Assembly (NCBI RefSeq): GCF_043555835.1
Contig: NZ_JBIGHV010000015.1
Coordinates: 1-64,000 of the forward strand
From: Pelomonas parva
GTDB taxonomy: Bacteria > Pseudomonadota > Gammaproteobacteria > Burkholderiales > Burkholderiaceae_C
DNA length: 64,000 bases
Direction: 5' to 3'
Below the pieces are notes generated by a model. The model ran no database searches and was not told where the DNA came from. It saw only the letters and a program-made list of their open reading frames with translations. Shown here piece after piece: positions 15,389 to 23,360 of this stretch (its first letter is position 1; the number at the start of each line of letters is the position of its first letter). Position numbers and translations under genes: made by a program.

Positions 15389-17008
15389 TCATCGGATGTT
15401 CAGACTGAAGGCGGCGCCTCGAACGCCTTTGCTCGCTCGCATGTCGCATCGGCTCCAAAGTGCACTTTCAACCTCCTCGGCAACGGCACAAATCCAATCG
15501 CGAACTGAGGCACAGCGGGTAGTGACTTGAACCGCTTGGAACCGCAGCGGAGGGGGTGGCCAGCGCAGAGCCATGCAAAGGGGTGCCGCCTCGCTGATAT
15601 CGATGCACTCGGCGGCAACTGACCCCGCGTTGAGCAAGATGCTCTTGCGTCCGGTGCGGCCAGCGCCCTGCTGCTCGAGGCCTGCCAATGCGGACAGCGT
15701 GTGTCGGTGACGAAACAGCCATTTCTTGTCTCGCTTCAGACCAGGTTGCCCGCGTCTCCTCCAGGCTGGGGAGGTAGTAGGGATTGGAATCAACGCTTCC
15801 CGGGTCTGTCCCTCCCGCAGGACAGCCGCCGCGGACCATTCCTTCGCTAAAGCCTCGTTGCCACCAAGAATCTTGTAAATGCCCCTTACGCTATGACCCG
15901 TTTGGCTAGACACCTCGCGAACCGAGAGACCCGACAGCAGGAGGCTAGAGACTGAGGGCGGCACGATGACGCTGCATTGATGGTACGAACGCTCTGCCAT
16001 CCAGTAATTGAGCATGGCCGCGCGGCTCCCGACCAGCGCCCTCCGGGTTTCTGTCGCCGGCATCTCGAACGCCCACGCCCCCCGGTCAAGAACGTCCCTC
16101 CACGCTGAGACCGAACCGAACAGCGCGCCGATGGTGATGGCATGCTGCAAGGGCGAGCGCACGCGAATCACGCCATCCGAGTAGATTGAGGAAAGCCACC
16201 CTGGGCGCCCAGTGCGTCGCTCGCTTTCGAGGGCCGCCAGACCGGACCACGCGGATTGAATGAGCGTCCAGAGCATCGCCTTGCGCACCCGTCCCCCACT
16301 TTCAACCAACCCGAGCTGCCGCAGTTGGTAAAGGTACGCGGCGGCCAGCGTTGCGTTGCCCAACGGCTGAAGGCGAGCTTGGTGTATGTCGGTCAGAAGC
16401 TCGGCAAGTCGACACGCCGCTTCAAGCCCAAGATTCCCTGCTTCAGAGTAGGCATCCGGGTTTGGAAATCCGAGGTATCTGTGCTTACCTAAACCCAAGT
16501 TTGACGCCGGCGGCGCGACCTGAAGGAGTCGGCCGTGCACATGGCACGCAGCCACGTGCGGAAGCGAGTGCCGGGCCAGCCAGTAAGGGGCCCCGTACTT
16601 GAGAACCTGGCTCTGGATGCAGTCCACACAGTGCGCGAGTTCTACGGGCTCCCCGCCGCCACGAACCAACCCCAACTTCATCCTTGCCCGGCGAGAGTCC
16701 TCCATCAAGAGGCTATTTCGCACACCAGGCCAGTCGTCCGGCTCCATGAACGGACGAAACAGGGGGGCAGAAGTGAACTGGTCTACAGCGTCGTCGACCA
16801 GGTAGTGCCCGACGGGCGGAAACTCGGCAAGCAGGTGCTGCCAGCGCCCAGGCAAAGACAGCGAGATAGTGCGATGCTGGTTGCCGAGCAAGGCAGCTAT
16901 CAAGCTGGCCGGTGACTCTGCACCAGAGATGCGAAGCCAACGGCCGACCACGGAGACAAGTGCTTCGCCCTCGAACGGCTGAAGGGCCTGTGGGGCGTAG
17001 AACCGCAC
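15389..17008 (-). CDS. tnsD: TniQ/TnsD-family target-site selector
   Basis: The 539-residue protein matches the TniQ/TnsD plan: an N-terminal segment (VRFYAPQALQPFEGEALVS), then a zinc motif with C127, C130, C155 and H158 around YGAPYWLARHSLPHV. A long C-terminal region follows that in TnsD reads the attachment site. TnsD proteins bind a fixed chromosomal sequence and recruit TnsC. The GTG at 17008 is taken as the start because it lies 7 bases after the tnsC stop and gives the usual family N-terminus; there is no strong ribosome binding site. Its length suits a DNA-reading TnsD rather than a short CRISPR-type TniQ. It is the last gene of the tnsABC operon. Confidence 0.85.
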   Translation of the reverse strand: MRFYAPQALQPFEGEALVSVVGRWLRISGAESPASLIAALLGNQHRTISLSLPGRWQHLLAEFPPVGHYLVDDAVDQFTSAPLFRPFMEPDDWPGVRNSLLMEDSRRARMKLGLVRGGGEPVELAHCVDCIQSQVLKYGAPYWLARHSLPHVAACHVHGRLLQVAPPASNLGLGKHRYLGFPNPDAYSEAGNLGLEAACRLAELLTDIHQARLQPLGNATLAAAYLYQLRQLGLVESGGRVRKAMLWTLIQSAWSGLAALESERRTGRPGWLSSIYSDGVIRVRSPLQHAITIGALFGSVSAWRDVLDRGAWAFEMPATETRRALVGSRAAMLNYWMAERSYHQCSVIVPPSVSSLLLSGLSVREVSSQTGHSVRGIYKILGGNEALAKEWSAAAVLREGQTREALIPIPTTSPAWRRRGQPGLKRDKKWLFRHRHTLSALAGLEQQGAGRTGRKSILLNAGSVAAECIDISEAAPLCMALRWPPPPLRFQAVQVTTRCASVRDWICAVAEEVESALWSRCDMRASKGVRGAAFSLNIR

Positions 17009-17015
17009 GCTGTGG

Positions 17016-18569
17016 TCAGGCCGAAGACGACAACTTGCCTTCCAGAATCCTGTCCGCCAGCAGCCCCTGTTTCTTGAAGGCGGGATACAGGTCTCCATCG
17101 CCGAACATCGCGCGCGTACGCTTCACCTCCCTCGCGATAGCGATGTCAGTGATATGCCCGCACGGGAACCCTTCAACCTCGAAGGTCCTGGACAACTCGG
17201 TCACCGTGGCGGCCGGGCTCCAAGTCTGTCCCTGCTTGACGCGCTCGGTGTCAATCTTCTGCTGACTGGCGCGCCATTCCTTCAAGGTTTCAGGACCGAC
17301 AAGGTCATCGTAGTGTTGGGCCGCGTCGGGGTCGCGTCGACGAAGGATTTCCAGCGGCCGCTCCAGCAGCTTCAACTCGACCCGCTGGTAATAGCTCAGC
17401 ACATCTCGCGTCAGATGCTTCAGGCCCCGAAAGGCCATCTCCGCCGCGCACCTTTGGACGAGGTTGGGTAGGAGCGCGTGGATACCTTGGTAGATGTCGT
17501 AAACACTGCTCCGCAGGAATGCCTCTTCCTTCCTGTCGGGTGGCATCGGAAGGAAGCCAAGGTAGTAGTTCTCCATGGCCTTGGTGATGGCATCGTTCTC
17601 CTCGTATCGAGAGAACTCGATGCATCCGAGACCCGAGAGACGGCGTGGGTCGCGCAGCGTGCCCTCGATGACCTTCCGAGCCGCGTAGGTCCCGATGCAG
17701 ATGAGCGGCACCCTCAAGAAGTTCATCAGCGCGACAAAGAAGTTGAGCTGTATCTCGGTCTCGGCGTAACCGCGAGCTTTCAAATGCTGGAGCTCATCAA
17801 GCACGAGCACACCGACGCTGTGCGAGGACAGGATGAGGCAGACGTTAATGAGCAAGACGTCCGTCGAGGGATACCTGTTAAGCCACCTCGTATAGAAATC
17901 AGTACCCAGTTCAAGGTCCAGCGCAAGCAGGATTTCAAACAGAAGACCCTTGAGTGTTCCGGTCGGGGGGCATGAAACGTACAGGTACATAACCTGCAGA
18001 ACATCCAACGTTCGCCCCCCGTAGGCGGTGTGCCGATACTTTGATGGCAGTCGGGCCAGACAGTACTGGACGCCGAAGGTTTTTCCTAGCCCGCTGGTGC
18101 CCATAACGAAGAGGCTGAGCGGCGTTCCGACGTTGAACGTCTGGACGCGTTCTTTGAGCGAAGCCGGGTCGGCGGTCGTCAGCAGATGGAACCTCTTGTT
18201 CTGCTCGACGCTGTTGAGCGGATTTCTGTCAATCAATCCCAGGAGGTGCAACTCAAGAACGCGGTCATTGGTTCTATGCAAGATTGGTGTGGGATACACC
18301 GCCACCGGCAACTGACGCATGCCAAGGGACGCAAGGATTGGATTGCCGCCCACCGCAACGCCGTTCTTCGGTGCAGTTGGCAACTGCACGGCAACTTCAG
18401 CGCTGAAGTTCGGGGCGTTGATGATGTGGCTTGAGATGCATTCGATAAATGGATTGCCATCACACTGCGGATGGCCAAGCGGCACATAGCTTTCCGGAGA
18501 TGGAGGTTCCTTGTACTCCGGCAGGGTGATACCCTTCATAAGCAAGGACATTCGACTAGGAATTGTCAT
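17016..18569 (-). CDS. tnsC: TnsC, AAA+ ATPase regulator of transposition
   Basis: The 517-residue protein has Walker A GTSGLGKTF (K163) and Walker B VGVLVLDELQHL, followed by sensor-type segments (PLICIGTYAARKVI), typical of the TnsC/TniB clade. TnsC links the target selector (TniQ/TnsD) to the TnsA-TnsB transposase and polymerises on DNA in the ATP state. Its length is near Tn7 TnsC (555 residues), longer than TniB of Tn5053. The ATG at 18569 has GGAGG 6 bases upstream and overlaps the end of tnsB by 14 bases. Translation therefore seems coupled along tnsA-tnsB-tnsC. Confidence 0.9.
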   Translation of the reverse strand: MTIPSRMSLLMKGITLPEYKEPPSPESYVPLGHPQCDGNPFIECISSHIINAPNFSAEVAVQLPTAPKNGVAVGGNPILASLGMRQLPVAVYPTPILHRTNDRVLELHLLGLIDRNPLNSVEQNKRFHLLTTADPASLKERVQTFNVGTPLSLFVMGTSGLGKTFGVQYCLARLPSKYRHTAYGGRTLDVLQVMYLYVSCPPTGTLKGLLFEILLALDLELGTDFYTRWLNRYPSTDVLLINVCLILSSHSVGVLVLDELQHLKARGYAETEIQLNFFVALMNFLRVPLICIGTYAARKVIEGTLRDPRRLSGLGCIEFSRYEENDAITKAMENYYLGFLPMPPDRKEEAFLRSSVYDIYQGIHALLPNLVQRCAAEMAFRGLKHLTRDVLSYYQRVELKLLERPLEILRRRDPDAAQHYDDLVGPETLKEWRASQQKIDTERVKQGQTWSPAATVTELSRTFEVEGFPCGHITDIAIAREVKRTRAMFGDGDLYPAFKKQGLLADRILEGKLSSSA

Positions 18570-20727
18570 CGGCGCCTCCGGTTCCACTCTGTGCGGCGCG
18601 CTTGCGCAAGATTTCCTGAACCATGTCGACTTGGCGGTTCGCAATGTCAGCGTCGCTGGCTGGCGCTGGCGCAGCGGAAGTCGGCTCGACGTCAGGGTTA
18701 GGAACATCGTTCGGAAACCGCTGATGGGCTTCTCGTTTGGCGTTGCGCGCGATTTCTGCTTTTTTTGCAGCCAATGTTCGCTGCATGTCCTTTGTGACGT
18801 GGCCTTTCTTGGCCGCGTTTGAGGAAGCCTTTGCGCTCGCCCTGTCTGTGTGCTCTTCTTGGTGGGCAGCCTTATTGAGCTGCCGTAGCAGCTCCCGCTT
18901 TCGTGCAGCTGGCATAGAGTCCATATGCTCCTGCGCCTCGGCGGCTGTCATGTTCCCTACAATGTCCGCCTGCTTGGCGTGAAGCTGGCACCTGACACGC
19001 TCACCCTTGCCACGAACCCAATCCACGAAGAGGTTCGTGCCACGATGTTGCGCAATCTTGACCCGCGGTGTTTGGCCCTTTGCCCTGCGCTTCAGAAGCC
19101 CGTCAGCGACGAGGAGTTCGTGGAAGTAGTACCGACCGTCCACGCAGATGCCCTCGCCAGCATGAACCGAGCACATTCTCGTAGGCAAGCAAACCCTGGC
19201 CACGAACTCTTTGTCCGGAACAGGCTTTACCAACTCCGGATTGCTTTCAATCTGCCATCTGAAGAGCTCACGCCTATTAGCAGGCCTTTCTCCAACAGGA
19301 AATCCTTTCGGAATCTTGATTGCGGGTAGCTCAATTGAATTGAGGTCATCGATTTCTTCGATGACAAAGGCCTCAAGAGCCCGTACGCTCTTGTCCGCTC
19401 TACCCCTGGCCCTGTCCAGAATCTTTCCTACTGACCCCTTGGGGAAGGCGGCCGGGAGAAGCTTCACCCTACCTTTCACCTTGCCGATGCCGCCTTCAAC
19501 GGCACCCTTGTCCCGCCCCTGCCCCAGTTCGGCGAGCATGACTTCCATGCCGAGGTTCACCAAGATTGCCTCATTCAACTGAGGGGAAGTGAGCTCTTGG
19601 TTGTCGACCCAAAGGCTCCTTCCTGGCCTTGAGCAGACCCACGATTCGGCAATCCTTGCGAGACCGTACTCCTTGCAGATGTCAACCATGCCTCCATAGG
19701 CGCGATAAAGGATTTCGGCAAATAGTTGATTCGAAGGGGCTTCTAGGCTGACAAGGCACGCTGCGATGTACCAGGTCTCGGCATCGATGAAAAGGTACAT
19801 CGTTGGATTCTTGAATCGAACGGCTGCATCCAGTTCGGAAACCGCGAACACCTGAAGTTTCGTGGAGTCAACTTCAGACTCTTGGGTTGCGTATGAGACG
19901 CGCTTGTACCGGCTGTGGGCAAGGCCGGCGGTGTCGTTGGTGGCCTGACGCGTTCTGAAGGCTTTTCGCAGGTATCCAACCTGCCCAAACGATGGCAGTG
20001 GCAACGAGGGGACAGCACCGGCGGCGGCGGCTCGAATGCGTAGCCAGAATTTGGTCGCGTTGAGCTGAACTTCCGGGCCCTTTAACTTCGTCTCGATAAT
20101 CTCGCGAAGTCGATTTCTCTGTTCAACGGTGAAGGGCTGTGCGGCCATCACGTCGAAGTCAGGTCCGTCTCCTTGCTTTGGTCCGCATACCACTACCCCA
20201 AAGAAGCTGCGACCGCTCGGCGACTTTCCGCAGTTAGCAAAGGAGCCCGCTAAGGCGACCCTCGTGCGTCCGTTCGTGAACCATCGCCACACCGATGTCG
20301 CGACGTACTGCTCCGACTTTCCACATACGTCTGCGTACCAAGCAACGATGCGCTTGAAATCATCTGGGTAGGCCAGCAGCTCTCCCTGTTGGCGGTGCTC
20401 TCCTGCTTCCAGGTCAAGGAGCGGCATCATGTGCTTGACTCGGTCCGCCCAATCCTTCTTTGCGCCAGGCCCCATCTCTTCTTCTGTCAAGCGCGCTGGG
20501 CTGTGCTCCTCAATGCCTAATTCCAGGTTCAATATCAACTGAGTAAGCCCTTGAATCTGAAGCCACTTGGGCCTCGCCGCCCTGCTACCCATTGCGATGG
20601 CGGCGACACGGCCCGACCCACGCGGAGGAAGAAGGAGGTGGTCTTCTTTGACGTACCGTCTTTCGCCCGCTGGCTTTATGGGACGGAGCACGTGGAAAGC
20701 CGGCAGCTGAAGTCGCCAATCCTTCAC
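18556..20727 (-). CDS. tnsB: TnsB, DDE transposase
   Basis: The 723-residue protein carries an rve/DDE integrase core with D287 (SEVDSTKLQVF), D375 (LWVDNQELTS) and E411 (DKGAVEGGIGKVKG), a D-D(35)E spacing as in TnsB and Mu transposase. N-terminal regions (1-250) would bind the transposon ends, and the C-terminal Lys/Ala-rich tail (about 600-723) probably contacts TnsC. TnsB cuts and joins the 3' ends. The start is a GTG 12 bases after the tnsA stop. The end repeats at 23040-23170 are likely its binding sites. Confidence 0.92.
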   Translation of the reverse strand: MKDWRLQLPAFHVLRPIKPAGERRYVKEDHLLLPPRGSGRVAAIAMGSRAARPKWLQIQGLTQLILNLELGIEEHSPARLTEEEMGPGAKKDWADRVKHMMPLLDLEAGEHRQQGELLAYPDDFKRIVAWYADVCGKSEQYVATSVWRWFTNGRTRVALAGSFANCGKSPSGRSFFGVVVCGPKQGDGPDFDVMAAQPFTVEQRNRLREIIETKLKGPEVQLNATKFWLRIRAAAAGAVPSLPLPSFGQVGYLRKAFRTRQATNDTAGLAHSRYKRVSYATQESEVDSTKLQVFAVSELDAAVRFKNPTMYLFIDAETWYIAACLVSLEAPSNQLFAEILYRAYGGMVDICKEYGLARIAESWVCSRPGRSLWVDNQELTSPQLNEAILVNLGMEVMLAELGQGRDKGAVEGGIGKVKGRVKLLPAAFPKGSVGKILDRARGRADKSVRALEAFVIEEIDDLNSIELPAIKIPKGFPVGERPANRRELFRWQIESNPELVKPVPDKEFVARVCLPTRMCSVHAGEGICVDGRYYFHELLVADGLLKRRAKGQTPRVKIAQHRGTNLFVDWVRGKGERVRCQLHAKQADIVGNMTAAEAQEHMDSMPAARKRELLRQLNKAAHQEEHTDRASAKASSNAAKKGHVTKDMQRTLAAKKAEIARNAKREAHQRFPNDVPNPDVEPTSAAPAPASDADIANRQVDMVQEILRKRAAQSGTGGADDNS

Positions 20728-20739
20728 TGGCGACTCGCT

Positions 20740-21543
20740 TCAATCGAAGTTGACGGCATTGCAAATGTCGCCGGTTATTCGCCGTGAAAGGTCACATTTG
20801 ATGGACCCATCCCAGACAAGAAGCTTGAGAAGCTCGAGCCCCTGTCCAGAGTCAATTTTGAGCTTCTTGCTGATTGTTCTCACGACGTGCATGAGAGGTG
20901 GAGACCAGTCCGCCTCTGCAGCCTCGCGATAGAACTCGGCGATAAGCTTCTTCGTTGGCCCCTTCCGGGTCTGAGGCAAGTGGGCGGGACAGAGCCAACG
21001 AAGCGATATGAGCTCGTTGGTCGCCACCTCCACATCGGTGACAACCAGAAATGGGACGTCGAAGAGAGACCAGTACGTATGTTCGACGAACAACGAGGTG
21101 CAGTCCCTCGGCTTCTTTAGTACGTGCCTCAGCTTGAATGTGAGCGCAACGTACTTCGGGGGCACCTTACGCGTGACTAGGAGGTCCGTCGTGAATGGCA
21201 AGAACGCAGTTCCGTCATTGCCACCCAAGTGTGGAACGCCCATTTCGTCGCATATCTTTAGGGTCAGGACGGTGGACAAAGGGAAGTTTTCTCGTGTATC
21301 GATGGTGTTCGGGTCACGTATTGCCCCAAGGAATATGCCTTGTTCGCCGTCAGAGAGATGACTCCTCAACTCACGTCCTGTGAGAGGACACACTTTCTTG
21401 CCGGAGTGCGACATGGTCAGCGTCTTCTCCGCCGTTAGCCAGGGCTGGTAGTCTTTTCCCTCTCCACTTCCACGACCTGCTTTGAGCCACTTGTGGAGCA
21501 ACTCCACAGTGACCGGCGGTGGCTTAATTCCCCTTATCGACAT
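20740..21543 (-). CDS. tnsA: TnsA, 5'-strand endonuclease of Tn7-like transposition
   Basis: The 267-residue protein shows the TnsA order: GRGSGEGKDYQPWL near the N-terminus, E67 (SDGEQGIF), DTRENFPLS, D120 (FTTDLLV), then ALTFKLRH with K137, followed by the C-terminal domain that contacts TnsC. TnsA cleaves the 5' strands so that Tn7-like elements move by cut-and-paste. In E. coli TnsA the third active-site element is Q-x-K; here the Q position seems to be T135, a possible variation. The start at 21543 has GGAG upstream. It heads a minus-strand operon and is divergent from the second tniQ. Confidence 0.85.
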   Translation of the reverse strand: MSIRGIKPPPVTVELLHKWLKAGRGSGEGKDYQPWLTAEKTLTMSHSGKKVCPLTGRELRSHLSDGEQGIFLGAIRDPNTIDTRENFPLSTVLTLKICDEMGVPHLGGNDGTAFLPFTTDLLVTRKVPPKYVALTFKLRHVLKKPRDCTSLFVEHTYWSLFDVPFLVVTDVEVATNELISLRWLCPAHLPQTRKGPTKKLIAEFYREAAEADWSPPLMHVVRTISKKLKIDSGQGLELLKLLVWDGSIKCDLSRRITGDICNAVNFD

Positions 21544-21881
21544 TGCAAGACTCCGTCAACATTGCATGACTTTTAGCGTTCGGAATGGCTAAGCCGAAGT
21601 GGTGTTCTGTCGCAGCTCGGACGGACATGTCGAACCGACTCCTCGCATTCGCCCCGCGCGTGTCAGTCTGGCAGTCGTCAGGGTCACTTCGCAGCAAATT
21701 CCGTAGCTTTGAACGGCGGCGACGATAAGCGGTAATGCACACTTAATGCAACATTAGCAGGCAGTTCATATCTCATTCACTGTTTGTTTGCGGACCAACA
21801 CCAGGTCTGCTTTATCCGTTAATGCGTTGAACTTATCCAGCTTAGGAAGTACGCTAACTTCGTCAAATCTCGAGTTAGACA
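21544..21881. promoter_or_regulatory. Divergent tnsA / tniQ2 promoter region with short repeats
   Basis: These 338 bases separate the two divergent transposition operons and hold no gene. ATTGCAAGAC (21542-21551) and ATTGCATGAC (21561-21570) are direct repeats, and TAATGCA occurs at 21733-21739 and 21744-21750. TTTATCC (21811-21817) and CTTATCC (21832-21838) are 21 bases apart. These may be operators for a transposon-encoded regulator; no regulator can be assigned. Confidence 0.4.
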
Positions 21882-23090
21882 ATGACTACCATTCTTCGGT
21901 TGCCCAGTGGCTTCACTCCGGCTGACGACGAGCTTTTCTTCAGTCTTTGCAATCGCGTAATGCCTAGAACCGGGATGCCGAGCAGCCACGGTTTCTCACT
22001 GCGCATCAGCGGACAGGAATGGGGCACCTACATGCTCGCCCGCCGGGCGCCGCAGGGCCTAAGTGCAATGGCAGATTTGCTCAGCTGCAGCAGTCTTGAG
22101 TTGCTCACCAAGCACACCTTGATTCCATACTTTGAGTCCGCAAGTCCTGTGGGACTATCTGAGCAACAAGTTCAATTGCTCTGCAGTCACGACCACCCCA
22201 ATTCAAGGTACCGAACGGCTAGTTGGAAGCGACAGCCGCTACAGCATTGTGTGGAGTGCGTTAATGAAGACCTCGAACTCATTGGCGAGCCGGTCTGGAG
22301 GCGGTCGCATCAACTTCCAGGTGTCCTCGTCTGCGTTAAACATCGAGCCTGGCTGGTTCACCAATGCTCTGTTTGCCAGTGGGCTTCGTCAGAACGGAAG
22401 CTTCGATATCCACCAACAGCGTGTCCGGCTGGGCATGCCTTCGTCGCTCGTAAGCCGCTCGAATCACTCGACCTTTCGGTAGAGTTGAAGTTCGCGCGAT
22501 GGAGCTCGGAGCTTCTTAGCTATCCGATTGGCGCACGCACACTCACCTTGCGAACGACGTTGCGGACCCTCGCCAGGCGCAGGGGGCTCGGTGCGTGGTA
22601 CCGCGATGTGGACAGACCAGACTCCCTTGCGGAGGCCTACACCTCGGGACTTCGGGATGCTGTTCTGTTGAACGCTCGGACTTTGGTCGAACGTGTATCG
22701 AATCCGGTTTTCCGACACTTGCTCACCCCTGCGCTCTCTTCGCAGCATTGCCATCGCCCTCATCCCGCCGAAATGATGCTGTGTGTTAAAGCATTGGTTG
22801 GCACCAAGGTATCAGTGCCCGTGGCACTGCTGTCTGCAGAACCGGCGGACCCGAGCAGTTGGAGCGCGCGTTATCACAGGAGCCGCCGCATGGACCCAGC
22901 GGAGCGTGAGAAGCTGCTGGTGTCTTTCGTGGAAGAGCGTGCGCACCTACAACAAGCGTCTTCGACCAACGCGATGGATGAGGCGCTTGGGAAGGAACTC
23001 GGCCTTAGCAGGTCAGGGTTCGGTCTGTGGCGGCGACAACTTTGTAAAGTGGCCCAGGCATTGCGTAAAGCGCGGCCGGACTTGTATTAA
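21882..23090 (+). CDS. Second TniQ-family protein
   Basis: The 402-residue protein has the TniQ zinc module: C123, C126, then EPVWRRSHQLPGVLVC (C151) and H154, and a second pair C162/C165 with CPAGH near 181. It is shorter than the TnsD-like protein and diverges strongly in its C-terminal part. It is transcribed away from tnsA toward the right end, and its 3' end overlaps the end repeats. Tn7-like elements with two TniQ proteins use one for a fixed chromosomal site and the other for another target route (for example crRNA-guided or plasmid targeting). No cas gene or repeat array is nearby, so the second route is unknown. Confidence 0.85.
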   Translation: MTTILRLPSGFTPADDELFFSLCNRVMPRTGMPSSHGFSLRISGQEWGTYMLARRAPQGLSAMADLLSCSSLELLTKHTLIPYFESASPVGLSEQQVQLLCSHDHPNSRYRTASWKRQPLQHCVECVNEDLELIGEPVWRRSHQLPGVLVCVKHRAWLVHQCSVCQWASSERKLRYPPTACPAGHAFVARKPLESLDLSVELKFARWSSELLSYPIGARTLTLRTTLRTLARRRGLGAWYRDVDRPDSLAEAYTSGLRDAVLLNARTLVERVSNPVFRHLLTPALSSQHCHRPHPAEMMLCVKALVGTKVSVPVALLSAEPADPSSWSARYHRSRRMDPAEREKLLVSFVEERAHLQQASSTNAMDEALGKELGLSRSGFGLWRRQLCKVAQALRKARPDLY

Positions 23091-23170
23091 AGCCGGCACA
23101 CCCATGTACGCGAATCCAACGCCAACGGGAAATAAAGATGACGGCGACAGTCCTAAAGCGTTGATTCACA
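23040..23170 (-). repeat. Transposon right end with TnsB-site-like repeats
   Basis: TAAAG occurs on the plus strand at 23045, 23066, 23088, 23133 and 23154, with spacings of 21, 22, 45 and 21 bases; the missing position near 23110 is degenerate. Reading inward from the end, the first unit is TGTGAATCAACGCTTTA and the next is TGTCGCCGTCATCTTTA, so TGT lies 12 bases before CTTTA in both. Tn7 ends start with TGTG and carry TnsB sites spaced about 21-22 bp, which this matches closely. The likely terminus is ...TTCACA at 23170. The repeats overlap the last 50 bases of tniQ2. Confidence 0.65.
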
Positions 23171-23360
23171 AGAAGAATCTAGAAAATCGAATGTCCGGCG
23201 CCGATGTCGACTTTATTTCTTCCGGTCAGGCTCAATGCCGCGTGCATCTTCGGGAGGTCTTCCCGGACGCACCATCTGCCCGCTGCATTGCCGGCAGTTC
23301 CGCCAGGCAATGCAACGATGAGGCAGGCTCGACGCAAAAACCACCTCAGGCGATCAAGCC
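23171..23360. other. Flank between transposon end and nrtD: candidate attachment region
   Basis: These 190 bases separate the proposed right end from the nrtD stop. They contain a stable hairpin (TGCATTGCC at 23284-23292 with GGCAATGCA at 23306-23314) and an inverted, end-like motif TGTCGACTTTATTTC at 23205-23219. The 3' end of nrtD points at the transposon, the same geometry as glmS with Tn7, so the TnsD recognition site may lie here or in the nrtD 3' end. AGAAG at 23171-23175 is the candidate target duplication. No gene is seen. Confidence 0.4.

Larger units (their letters stand above)
377..23170. mobile_element. Tn7-like transposon with defence cargo (left end not located)
   Basis: The element is defined by tnsA-tnsB-tnsC-tnsD on the minus strand, a second tniQ, and right-end repeats ending at 23170. 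As in Tn7, the tns operon starts near the right end and runs inward. Cargo includes the five-gene nuclease operon, a SEC-C nuclease, a nuclease-STAND protein, a HAD protein and an H-NS-like protein. The left boundary given is nominal: no matching left end was found, and the true end may lie before the window. The gene scraps at 74-376 may belong to the element or its flank. Confidence 0.6.

Noticed and set aside
23205..23219. TGTCGACTTTATTTC as the true transposon end
   Set aside because: It points the wrong way for this element's right end and has no 21-base repeat series behind it; it may be a remnant or chance.
14000..23360. CRISPR array or cas genes near the TniQ proteins
   Set aside because: No regularly spaced repeats with spacers and no Cas motifs were seen in the window.
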